A stretch of DNA of 64,000 nucleotides from Bemisia tabaci (Eukaryota; Arthropoda; Insecta; Hemiptera; Aleyrodidae), in assembly GCF_918797505.1 (NCBI RefSeq), contig NC_092794.1:29146218-29210217 (forward strand), in the 5' to 3' direction. The position numbers and the translations under genes were made by a program. This document shows positions 49,101 to 61,100 of this stretch, in pieces (the stretch's first letter is position 1; every line of letters starts with the position of its first letter). The notes beneath the pieces are model-generated. The model was not told the origin of the DNA. It made no database searches and worked only from the letters and a program-made list of their open reading frames with translations.

Positions 49101-52100
49101 AGAACGTAAAGCAATTTTACAGTAGATTTTAGTTAAGTTTCAAACCGTGAAGAATGAAAACCAGGGGATTTTTTGTAGAATAGGCTCACCACGGCATTTT
49201 TTTTCGAACAACTTTTGAGACACCCGGAGGGAGGGTCGGAGGGTGCTCTGATTTCTGTCTCTACCTGCTGTTTGTTTTCAGCTGGTGAGCTGAGAGCGAG
49301 TGGGTGGCCGGTTTTTGAATGAGATTAGGGAATGGTAAAAACTCTGTACTTCAAAAGATAACAAATATTTTGAGGTTCGAGCCTGAAAGAATATCTGCTC
49401 GTTTTTTCCCTCGGCATCTTCTCGTAGGAAACAAATCCGACAATGTTTCCTTATATTAGCGACTCAGGCAACTAAACGCCTGATTCTTCAAAGGTTCCCG
49501 TGCTTCAAGGGTAAGCTGGTTGCGTCAGAGAATAACTGAAAGAACCTTTCAGCAGAATTACCTAACTGCCACTTTCCTCGTTCCCAAGTAGCATTTTCCA
49601 AAGTTAAAGTTGCAAGAAGTTGAAACAATATTGGCTAAAAGTCGCAACTAAGTTGCAACTTAGTTGCAACTCTCAGTCAACATTTGGTCGATAGTGCTAA
49701 TTTTCGGCGATCTGATCGGAAGAAAAGTCGCAACTTATGGCAATTGAATTGCATGAATCTTGCAACTTATCGACGTTGCCAAAATCATCCCTGCTAAAAA
49801 TGACCATGTTGGTAACAGTTGATCTGGCCCAACATGGTAGCAACAGGGTGAATGGAACCTGTTTTCATATATGATATCAACATGTTATCACCATGATGTC
49901 AACATGTTACCAATATGATATCACACACTAAAAAAAAAAAACTTCCAAAATGCCAAAATGCTTAAATTTAGGCGCGCTCAACGTTCTTAGGCATAATTTT
50001 CATCGCGGACACCAGATAAGTGCCGCTGCGAGAACCCGACAATCAATGTTCGCCAGAATTAATCCACGCTGCGCCCGAGTTCCCTAGCTAGCAGCGGTCA
50101 CCCATCGAAGTACTAACTACGCCCGATATTTCTGAACTTTGGTGATTGCCCGAGTGTCGCCGCCACTCCGCCACGGACGCTCTTGTGAGGGAGGTGGCTA
50201 ATTTAGCACTAATAAACGTCCGCAGATCTGGTTCAATGATTAGGAGCAATGACATTCTTGCAATTTTGTGCATCATTCAGTTTCACAATGAAGGATACGA
50301 AAATAATATAAAGTAGATCAAGTTTTTGAAAGAGAGGAGTACGAACAACACATGAAAAAAATGAAATAAAATACGGACGGATAAATAGTTATTAAAAATG
50401 AAAACATTAAAAACGAAATAAGATAAATAAATAATATAAATTAATGAAAAATGAATAATATTATTAATTATTTAATATATTATAATTTAATATATTATAA
50501 TTTATTATATAATATTTATTATATTAAGTAAAGACCAGTCACGTAACGTCCTTACCAGTTTGCGAAGAAGGCCGCGATATTCAAATTTTAGCCAAATGTA
50601 AGGACCAGGAACGATATTGAAGTTGGAACATGTTTCCACTTAATTGCAACAAGTTCCAACAATGATAGCTCCTTTGGGGGGAAAGAGAAGGCAATCTGCA
50701 CGTCAATCTATTAGTTGCAAGAATTCAACGATTTTGTTGCAAGTTGTTGCAACCTCTGCTACTTGGGTTGTAGGTCAGAGGCTTACGTACACTTGAAAAA
50801 TTCTTTCATCTCAAACGTAACTGGACCTCGTTCGCTTAGGCAGTGTTCGATATTGGCAACGGCCAGCGACCATCGTTGGACTAGAACCAGTTCCTGACTC
50901 CTGGCAGGAGTCAGCGACACGTTCCGCAACTAGAGGACCTTGCTATTCGAGCAAGGACATCCCAGACTCACTGCCCCACTCTCAATTTAATTTCAATTGT
51001 AGCGCCGCTGGACCGGAATTCGTCCACTAGTCGCCTTTTTATGGTCTTATTTTGTTCTGCTTTAATCACTACTGAGATAGTTTCCTGCTTGTTTATAAAC
51101 GCACGTGCCGTTTTTCCTCGTATCTGTCGCTTCAGAAAACTATTCCACAGCAATTTAAAAGCTTTAAATGTCACAAAGGAATAATTAATTACCTACGGCG
51201 TAATTTAAAATCATAAATTCCTCTAGGAGGAAAAATGTAAACTTTAGTGAATGGGCGAAAATTCAAAATAGGGGACATTTCAGGGTGAAAAAAGCTGAAA
51301 AGTCAAGTTAATCATTTCCCCTGGAGGTTGTGTTCTCTTAATTATGGAAGATTTCTGCGATCTAAAAATGTATATGGCCCCAATGTTCAGATTTTTTTTT
51401 TTTTCTTACGCAGTTTTCCTTATATAATCAAATTTCAGCTATTTGTGACAGTCGTCAGTTCCGAAACAAAAACGGAGCACGAGCCGCCATTTTTGGAAAC
51501 GAACAAATGAGTACCAGACTCCTATAGCTTGGCTCATACCCTTTAACAAATGGCATGCATGATTTCAATGAAAAACATTTCTGAATGAAAAGAACAAGCA
51601 TGGCGGTCGTGAGTTCCTAAGTGAACAGAAGTATTACTTGTAAAGTGATGTTATTACGATTCACCAAAAACTTCAACCTGGTAATGACGAATACTTCTTT
51701 TCACCTCAGGGCATCCTTAGGCAACACTGACATCGACCGGATTACGTTTGTGCTACTCACACGCTTTCTGATATGAGCATTTATCTCTAGAGTCTAGCTG
51801 TGACGGTCGTGAGTAAACTTTTTCGACTGCACTTATCAGCTTGTGAGCGAATTACACTGCGGATTGTTTATCTTCTGTTTATTTTTTTACAATGGAGAAA
51901 CGTTTTTAAATATTTATTGATGTGTAAAGGCTTCAATAACGTTTTATTTTTTGAGTTGTAACACAGTGCAAGCTAGGGACCATATCGACGGTGAAACTAC
52001 CAAACCACGTATCTCGTTTGCGGTGTTTAAAAATCTACGCTCACATTTTATTTTTTTGAAGTAGACCAAATCAATATCATTCCTTGAAATTTTCACAGAA

Positions 52101-55100
52101 TTTTCTCCGCACGAAGAGGAAAAATCACAGAAATTTTCAAGACTGGACGTTAAGTAGTTTTTCATTTAAAAAATAAAGTATGACAGGAAGTCTGCGACGT
52201 CGCAAACCGAGATACGTGGTTTGGTAGTTTCACCGTCGATATAGTTTCGGGGTACGGGGTGGTCTTGAGTTTGACACCATTCAAAGAGAACGAAATTAAA
52301 AAAAAAAAAAAAAATTAATATTGAGCAATTTTTGATGTCACTTTTTTGAAAAAAGTGTTTTCTCATATAAAGACCAAAAAATAGAGTAGGACATATGAAT
52401 ATCGACGGTGAAAGTCGGCAATCACATAACTCGGTTTGCGACGTCGCAGACTTCCTGTCATACTATATTTTTTAAATGGAAAACTACTCAACGGCAATTC
52501 CTTAAAACTGTCATGATTTTTCTTCTTAATTCGAAGAAAATTCTGCAAAAACTTCAAGAAATAATGTTAATTTAGCTCTCCTTTAAAAAAATGACGTACA
52601 GGCGGAGATTTTCAGACACCGCAAACGAGTTATGTGATTGCCGACTTTCACCGTCGTCGGTATGCTATTAAAAGGCCAGAGACAAGAATTTCCTCAATTT
52701 CAATTTGTCGTCCACATACGTACCTCAGAAAAATGAAAATTTGTTCTACCGTTCTATTGCAAAAAAAAGTCGTTTTTAGGACCACATGCATCATTTATTG
52801 ATTCTTGTTTTTTTCTTTTTAGATAAAAGCACTCACGGGCACAGTCATGGAGTTTTCCCTCTCTCGATCTCAAACCTTGCAAAATTTGAGCACGGTTTGG
52901 ACTGTTTCTATTTACCAAAAATTTTCGGCTGAATTTAAGTTGTTTTGTTATCTAAACGGGTTATCGGACTTTTGGTCCATTTTTTTACGTCCATAAAATT
53001 TCTCGTCCAATTTATTTTGTCCACGGATTTTCGCACTCAATATATTTTCCAAGTAAAATTCGTTCAACTAAATACTTATTCCTACGCTCTCGTTTGTCCA
53101 GCGTTTTTAGGCCGCATTTTTGTTGTCCACTAAGGGCGAAAACCTAAGTCCAAAATTTAGGTTCAAAACCAAGTCGAAAGAGAGAAACATACATATAAAA
53201 TGCATGAGAACCTTTGAGGAGCTCGGAGGACAAGCCGCGTAAGTGCAGATTTTGCTAATCCGAGAAAAACACGCTCAAAGTTTCTAAATTATATGAAGCA
53301 ATATGGCAGGAAAAAAGTGCAAACTCACATTTTGATGCTTAAACATGGATTTTACCGATGAATTTTTCACTGAGTTTATTTCAAACCTTGGTTTAGAGGA
53401 AATCACTAATACCTTAATTTTTTCGAAAACTGCACTTTTGCGCCTTGTCCTCTTAGCCCCCAGCTCAACCCTCCGTCTTCGTCTTCGTCTTTGTCTTCTT
53501 CGTCTGAGTGTGTTGAATCTGAACGTGGCGTATGCAGCTTAGGGTGGTAAACATTGGCTCGGGGGTACTTCCTAACTACGGTTGTTGTAATGATTGTAAT
53601 TTCTGACAATGTTTGCCGCATTGCTTGATTTGTCATGTACATGCATCAGGTGCCATCACTCTGAATCTCCATCTCTTGATGAATGGATCGTTGGTCGTAT
53701 TTCAGTGGACATATGATTTTACTGAACAACAAGCGAATATGTGACGTAAAAACGATGAACGGGCGATAGCGTGTGACTAACTATGCACAAGGACGAATTT
53801 CACTGGGACGAGATTTAGAGGGCGAAAAACCATGGACAAAATATTCGAGGAAATTGGGGTAAAAACTCTGTAACCGTAATGTCGGTTCTTTTCAGAGTTG
53901 AGCAGCTTTCACTAGAAGCAGTCCTTTCAGAAAAAACATTTGAAGAGCAGGAGTGAAGTATAACCAATTTGCGCAGGACCCTTGCGAATGTATGATAGGT
54001 GTATTTTTGTTCTTCATATAGCTTACCTTTCATGTATTTCAGGTACGCCCAACTTGCGAGAACCATGTTAGCATGATGGTAGACATGGAGAAAAGTAACA
54101 TGAGATTGTTTTTTTCTGAGGACGAAAAATACCTGCAAGGAATCATGAACATAAAAAATTAGCAGTCGTATGCGTAAATAAACTTGAACATAATATTGTT
54201 TCCTAATCGGTTTGCTATGAACAAATTAGACTTAATCGCCATCTACTTCAATTTTTTTCCCTCATACAGTATTGAAAAAGCAAAAATACCGGAAAAAAAA
54301 ATTAAGAAAAATTCGATGAGCAGCCATTTCATATATTTTTATAGACTCTAGTTCCCTATTTTCTATTGACCTCGCACTGATTATAACGCATTTGTTTAGC
54401 AAAAAACGCGAGAACTACATTAGGTAATTAAGCAAGTCATGATAAATGGCCTTTGCTAACCATCACTTTTTACTGAGATAGACGTGATTCATAATGTGTC
54501 ATGTGAGACACAGGACTCTTATGTTGTGTTTAGAGTGACCAAAATCCCCCCCAAAATAACGAGGGAAAAAATAAGAGATGCACCCCCCCCCCCCCGCAAA
54601 AAAAGAGCAGCCATAATAGAAGGTTTCATCTCCTACGGAAATTCATAGTTTCTAACTGTTTGGTTGAACTGTTGTTCATAGTTTCTACTCAACATTTTTC
54701 CCGCTACGAAAAAACCAAGGTATATAGCGTTCGAAAGCTGACGATTTCACCTTTCTAACGACATGTTGGTTTTTTTTTATTTTGGTGCATTTAGGCGGCG
54801 AGAAATTGACTGTGACTGTAGCCGCCCGTATTTCTTCGTTTTTTAACATGGTTTCAAAAAATTCCTATTCACCGGCGCGGCATTGAGTTGCTCAAAATTA
54901 AAAAAATTATTATATCAATACAGAGCTCAGAATTTGATATTTCTACCGGTGTGCATGTTTTATTTCTGTTCTCCAAAAATATCAGAGATAAATTCAAGAG
55001 GACCGGCCGTCCGAGCCATCAGAGCAGGTATATGGTACACTGAACCAACACTACCTAAACGAACTATTAAAAGTTTTGGTAAATTTTATTTTTCACGGTA

Positions 55101-58100
55101 TAGGTACCTACTATCTATACTTCTTGGGACGGACTATAGGAAACCGTTCAAGAATTACGTAAGTTTCTTAAGAAGGTCTTTTGTTCGGCTCACGGGGCGG
55201 TCTTACGGAGGGAGAAGGGAGTCGAGTCAAGTCTTACGTAATAACTTTGGATAGAAACAAAAAGTCAGCCAGTTTTCACACTGTCTCTATCACTTTCTGG
55301 AAAATTGGGGGGGGGGGAGATCAGGGCAGTTACTTGATTCAAAAAGGGATTCAAAAGTAGTTGCACTGCCCTAGTGTAAATATTACCTTGCGGTGAGCTA
55401 ACCATCACCTTGCGGAAAGGTATCGGCCTTGCCGCCCTCTCCGAGCCCTATCCGAGCCCTCACCGAGCTAGTTCATGGAACTCGACGACCGGGAATAAAA
55501 CCGTATGACAACACTGTAGACCCAAATCCAGACGCAGGGCGCGAAAAAGGCGACACAGCATCGGGAAATACCCCGTGTTGGGTATGCTTTTCGTCTCCAA
55601 CTTTGCCATGCATAATTATTCCCAGTCGTTAAGTTCCACGAACTGACCCGGCGAGGCCTCGGATAGGGCTCGGAGAGGGTGGCAAGGCCGATACCTTGCC
55701 GCAAGGTGATGGTGAGCTCACCGCGCGCAAGGTAATATTTTCTCTAGGGTGTTGCTTTAAAAGGGGTGGAAGTTTAAAAAAGTCGTCAAAAAAGCCTTAA
55801 GTATTACTTGAATGGCCACCAGAACTAATTAGTGAACAGTTCAAAAATGAAGTGAAAACTGGCAACCATGGCGATTTAGAAAAGAGCCTTTATGATGAAA
55901 ATGATTAATTTTGGTCGTGAGTAGACAAGCAGAGGTGAATAACCATCACTGCCATCATCCGCCACCTAAAATCGCCAGTTTACGATTCAAAACATAGGCG
56001 GCCACGCGTCAACCCGCTCCGTTTTTGCCGTTTTGCTCCCTCAATTTTAAAGATAAACCTATACCATTATACCAAATCAACGCTAATGAACGATCTAAAA
56101 CTTTTACTGAAGGGTACTTTTCGATCCGGGCCTTCATATGGACGTAGGTACATACAGAGAAAGCCGGTCAATTATTCTCCATTTTCAATTTCTTTCAACT
56201 TAACTCATATTTAAATTACTTACTTTGACATTCAAAACTATAGCTTATTCAAAAATTAGACTTGATTACCTACAGCTTCAAAAAAATTGACCTCTCCAAG
56301 TTTATTTCTCGCTCCGCAGTACATTTTTGAAAATATGTCCAGTGTTCAACTTCATCGGACCACTGTGCGGCATCCCCCAAGGGATTTATGGGGACTTTTG
56401 GCTAAAAACACCTTTTTATACGTAGAATTGATTGGGCCTAAATCCAGCCGTACGCTAATTTTTGTCCGGAAACGGGCCCTATATGCCTTCGTTTACTGGA
56501 CTAGTATACTACGTATAGGTACGCGCCAATTTGTATTTCTATTCATTAGCCTTGTGAGATGTACACATATGTCAGAATGGGTTACGCCTGCGGAAGAAAG
56601 GTATCTTACCGTATCTAAAAGATCATAAACTTTTGACATGAAAAAATGCCATGAACCGGCGCAAATCTGAAAAAAATAAAAAAAATACTTGATTACTGAA
56701 TCATGAATAATCCAACTGGATCATAAAGAGAACGGTCTACATATGATCTTTTAATCCAAATCATGAAATACTACTCTAGTATTCTCTTCTTTTCTTGAGG
56801 AGTTCTACACAGTAAGAAAAAGGCACCAAAACTCTGTGTTAATACCTACCTATGGGAAGTAAAACGTGGAGTAATATATGCTGATGGTTGATTTTTACTT
56901 TTTTTGAAATAGTTTTCCCCGTGTCATTGATCAAATCTTTGGGTCTAAATGGCCGATTCTTTGTGATGTAAATCTGCCACCTTGTTAAAAATGGACCGCG
57001 TTAAGCAAAGAGGAACCAAGCCACATCAGCTATTGCCAAATTTAACCAGGCAATTTAATTTTTTACAAACGAACGTTTGTGCGGATTGCTTTGAAATTTT
57101 TGAGGAATTCGCTTCGTAATATGCAGAAAATTCACTGAAATTTGCAAACAAATCCACAGAGCCAAATTCATGTAAAAGATACAATCGCCCAATTAAATTT
57201 GGCAATAGCTGATGTTGCTTGGTTTCTTTCTGTTTAACCCGGTCAAAATCACGCGGCAGCCACCAAGATTGAACCTGAATCGGCTCGGTATGGTAACCCA
57301 ATGGGCTACTCTCTCGCAAATTACAACCTTTGAATGTTGGAAGGAAAACAAGAGCACATAAATCCGCAGGACTATCTTCATGCCCCAATATCTCAGAGTA
57401 ACCTACGGTTCGGGTCGATTTAATAGAAAATTGTGTTGAGCCACGGAGTCCTTTAAGTTGATTTGAATAAAAAAAAAAAGACAAAGTAACACAGAATAAC
57501 ACAACGCACGGAAATTTTCAACTGTGTGCGAAGGAAGATTTGAATTTCATCCTTGTGTCAGATATCGACGGAAAAATTCCCAAACTGCATCTCGTTTGTG
57601 ATGTTTGAAAATCTCCGTTCCTGTTTTATTTTGTTTAAATGAGAACAAATGAACATCACTCCTTTAAATTTTCTCGGATTTTTCTTCACACAGGGAAGAA
57701 AATCACGAGAGGTTTTAAGAATTGATGTTGACTAGTCGTCTATTTAAAAAATGAAGTATGACAGGTATAGTGTGCAACGTTGCACATCAAAATGAGTACG
57801 TGGTTTAGGAGTTTCATCATCAATATGTAAGTATGTAAAAAAAAAAAAGGCACGGAAAGAAGATATACTCACGGGTATAAAGAATGGATTGTTGTTTCTC
57901 CCAAGAGGCGTGCAAATGTGCTTTGCCGTGTAAGTCATACTCCCTGGGTATGAGAACAGCTAGAAATTCGGATTAGACGAAAAAGTATTAAAATTTTTTA
58001 TTTAATTTTACAGAAATTGTGCAGGTTTAATGGTCAAAACAGGAATTTCCCAAATGCTAGGGTAGATGGTTAATTTTGTAGGGTAGATATAACACCTGGA

Positions 58101-61100
58101 GGACCAAGTCCAAATCACAGAAACTCTAAGGAGTTAAGCTAATTCTGGACAATCGTATCCTCGGGTTACAACACTGTACAAACTCTGTCTCCCTAAGAAG
58201 GTGTGACACGGAGTTAGAAGGTTCCTCGAGCGGAAAGAAACCATTCCAGTTAGTCATGCTCAGTATTTCATGTCTTTTACTTTCCAGCGCATTACACGCA
58301 AATATTATGAGAGTGTCTGTTTCTACCTTAACTTCACAAAGCCTGCAAACCAGTATAGTCTTCCAGACGCCTTTATTCCACAGTTGCCTCCTGAGGTGGT
58401 CCTGCCCTGTTAGTAAACCAATTATAATAGTGGGTACCTATTCTTAGTCTACCTCTATATCAAGTCTCAGCAGATTTTTTGTCAACACCCTGAGGTCCAC
58501 AAAATTTTGGGTCAATCTCGAAATGGACGCAGACTTCGGGATTGCCCAGGCAGATCGCGTTGGAACAATGAATTTGAGTAGGAAAAAAGACAAACAATAA
58601 TTAAAACTGCTAAATAAACAGTAGACACTTAATTTAAAGTTTCTGTGATTTGGTCCTCTTGATGAAGACGCCACGGACGAATAATTTGTTTCTAATTCCT
58701 TCATTTTATTAAAAAAAATAAAAAAAAATAAAAATAAAAAACTTTGATAAAAATAGATAATCCATTTTATCATTAGGTATTACGCTGAATCTGTCATCAA
58801 ACTTTAGAAACGCAGCACCGTCTTGGAAACGTCAATACTTTCTCCTTTTGTTAGTGCAGTCCAATACATTATCATTACTCCTTTTCCTTTTTGGTAAAAC
58901 GCTATTTTTAAATGTGTCCCGAGCTACAGGGATACGATGATACCGCTATTCCACTGAGATCCCCTTACTTATTTTCTCCCTCTTAACACCATTTCTCCCA
59001 CGTTCTTCAGTTTATACCATTTTATCCCGGTCGTTATGCATGTATTCAATTACATCCCGATGTTCCGAGTTGCATCCCATTTCATCCGGATCCGCCACCC
59101 CCCCCCCCCCATAATAATAAATAAATAAATAAGTAAATCCTAAACAGGTGCGTTGTTAAAACACCCAATGTCGCAATTACAGATATTAGTACAAAAATAC
59201 AACTAAAATTCAAAACGAACCAACTTATTTTTGAAAATTTTTATGGGGGGGGGGGGGGGGGCTGCATTAGAACCGGACTCAATCATGTAAGGAGGGTGAG
59301 AAAAACACTGAAAATATTAAATTACCATGACTATGCCAGTTTTAGGATGGTTTATCTCGATTTATTCAGAAATACCTAATTTCATGAGCCTTATTGCGAT
59401 ATTATCAAGATAGATCAAGTTAAATCCTCTTGTGAAAAGGTAAAAGTAATAATGTAAAATCATAAATATATAATAAAAAAAATAGATGGCAATATGAGTA
59501 GAAGGGGGAGAAGTAAGGTAACACATGAAAGAGAATGGTAACAATGATACGTAAAAATGGGAACTTAAAATGCGGAAAAATAGGATTTCAAATGTTTAAG
59601 AATGCAATTTTTCGGCGGAGAAGCACGGCACCACCTCTTAAGTAAGGGGTCCTCCATACCCTCAGAAAAACATAGTGGTGGGGGAGACAGGCATCCTGGC
59701 ATCCCTTGGAAAAATAAACTAAAAAATAGCTAGAAATATGAGAGGGTGGAGGTGGAGGATTGAATACTGTAAACAAAAAAATGTAACCTAACTTTTAACC
59801 TAAAAATGTGTGCTGAGATAAATATCATAATCTTAATATATAAAAAAAAACAAAGACAATAAAGAATCAGATGATTTGGCCAGGTGGAAAATGCAAGTAG
59901 GTAAAGAAGGACGATGAAAGATGGAATTTGAAAAGTGAATAATGGCAATGGATCATAATTGTGCGAAAAAAGAAAGGTTGACTCTGTTGAAATGATGAGT
60001 TTGATAATCAAATTAAAAAAATCAGTTGATAAAAACCAAGGTTACCCAGAAAACCAAGAATTGGAAATTTAAAAAAAAAATTGTTTAGTGGAAAACAACG
60101 TAAGTAGGGCACTTAAGTTAATGGCCGTGTAAAGGTAATCGGTAAGTACGATTATATCCCTAGAATTTGATCTTTATTTGATCAAAAGGGACAATATTGC
60201 AAAATTTGAATGAACTAAAGCGATTTGATCAAAAATTATCGCGAACGAAAGGAATGTGCAGGCGGCGAGCAGGTAACTATCATATAAAATAAAAAAAAGG
60301 GATTACTAAGTGACACCATAGCTCTCACATCTTTATTTCGTTGAAAGATCTTATCCCTGTGAGTGTCCAGAGTGAGCGTGCCACTTGACGGTACCACTAT
60401 TCAACCACGTGGAAACTCGAGTTGCCTACCTTGAAATTGAAGGCGAACTAATATGGCGTTAATGTAATATTTTCCCGCACGGTAAAATGGTACGTTTCTA
60501 AAGGGACACGGTTGCCGAGTATTTTACGAAGACAAAGATATTAAACTTATTTCCCCTTTCTTATTTTTAACCGCGTCAAACCATTTTATAACATTTCTTC
60601 CCAGCGTTATTAAGTTTATACTAATTTATCAGGGTTATGATGTCTACAGAGTTACCAATGTACAGAGTTTTATCAAATTTACTCAGTGACCACCCCCTCC
60701 CCCTACGTGCCGCAGTGTATCATTTATACTAGATCTTCCACATTTAATAAGATTATTTCTATACCGATAAAGTACTTTTCATCCCATATAATACACATCC
60801 CATTTTGAAAACTTTGATTTTTTTAAAAAAAAAATCTAACGTCATATTCGTTTTTTTCGTATTAAAATATCCCCCGATACCGACTTTCAGGCAAATTCAT
60901 GGACCAAAAACCTAGGTTCCAATATTCGGCCATTTTGAACTTAAACCGGTCGCCATTTTTATCGGTTTGAGTTATTGACTTCGGGTTTGCTCGAAAAGTT
61001 TTCTTTTTTTATGTTCTTTTGAACGAGTTATCAAAAAAGGGGTCTTCCCTATTGAAAAAAATGTCGGGGTCTAGTACCCCCCCCCCCCAAGGAAAACCCC

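Noticed and set aside
57026..57502. 158-codon minus-strand ORF as a gene
   Set aside because: It overlaps a foldback repeat in an ELOVL intron, has no domain and no splice or codon support.
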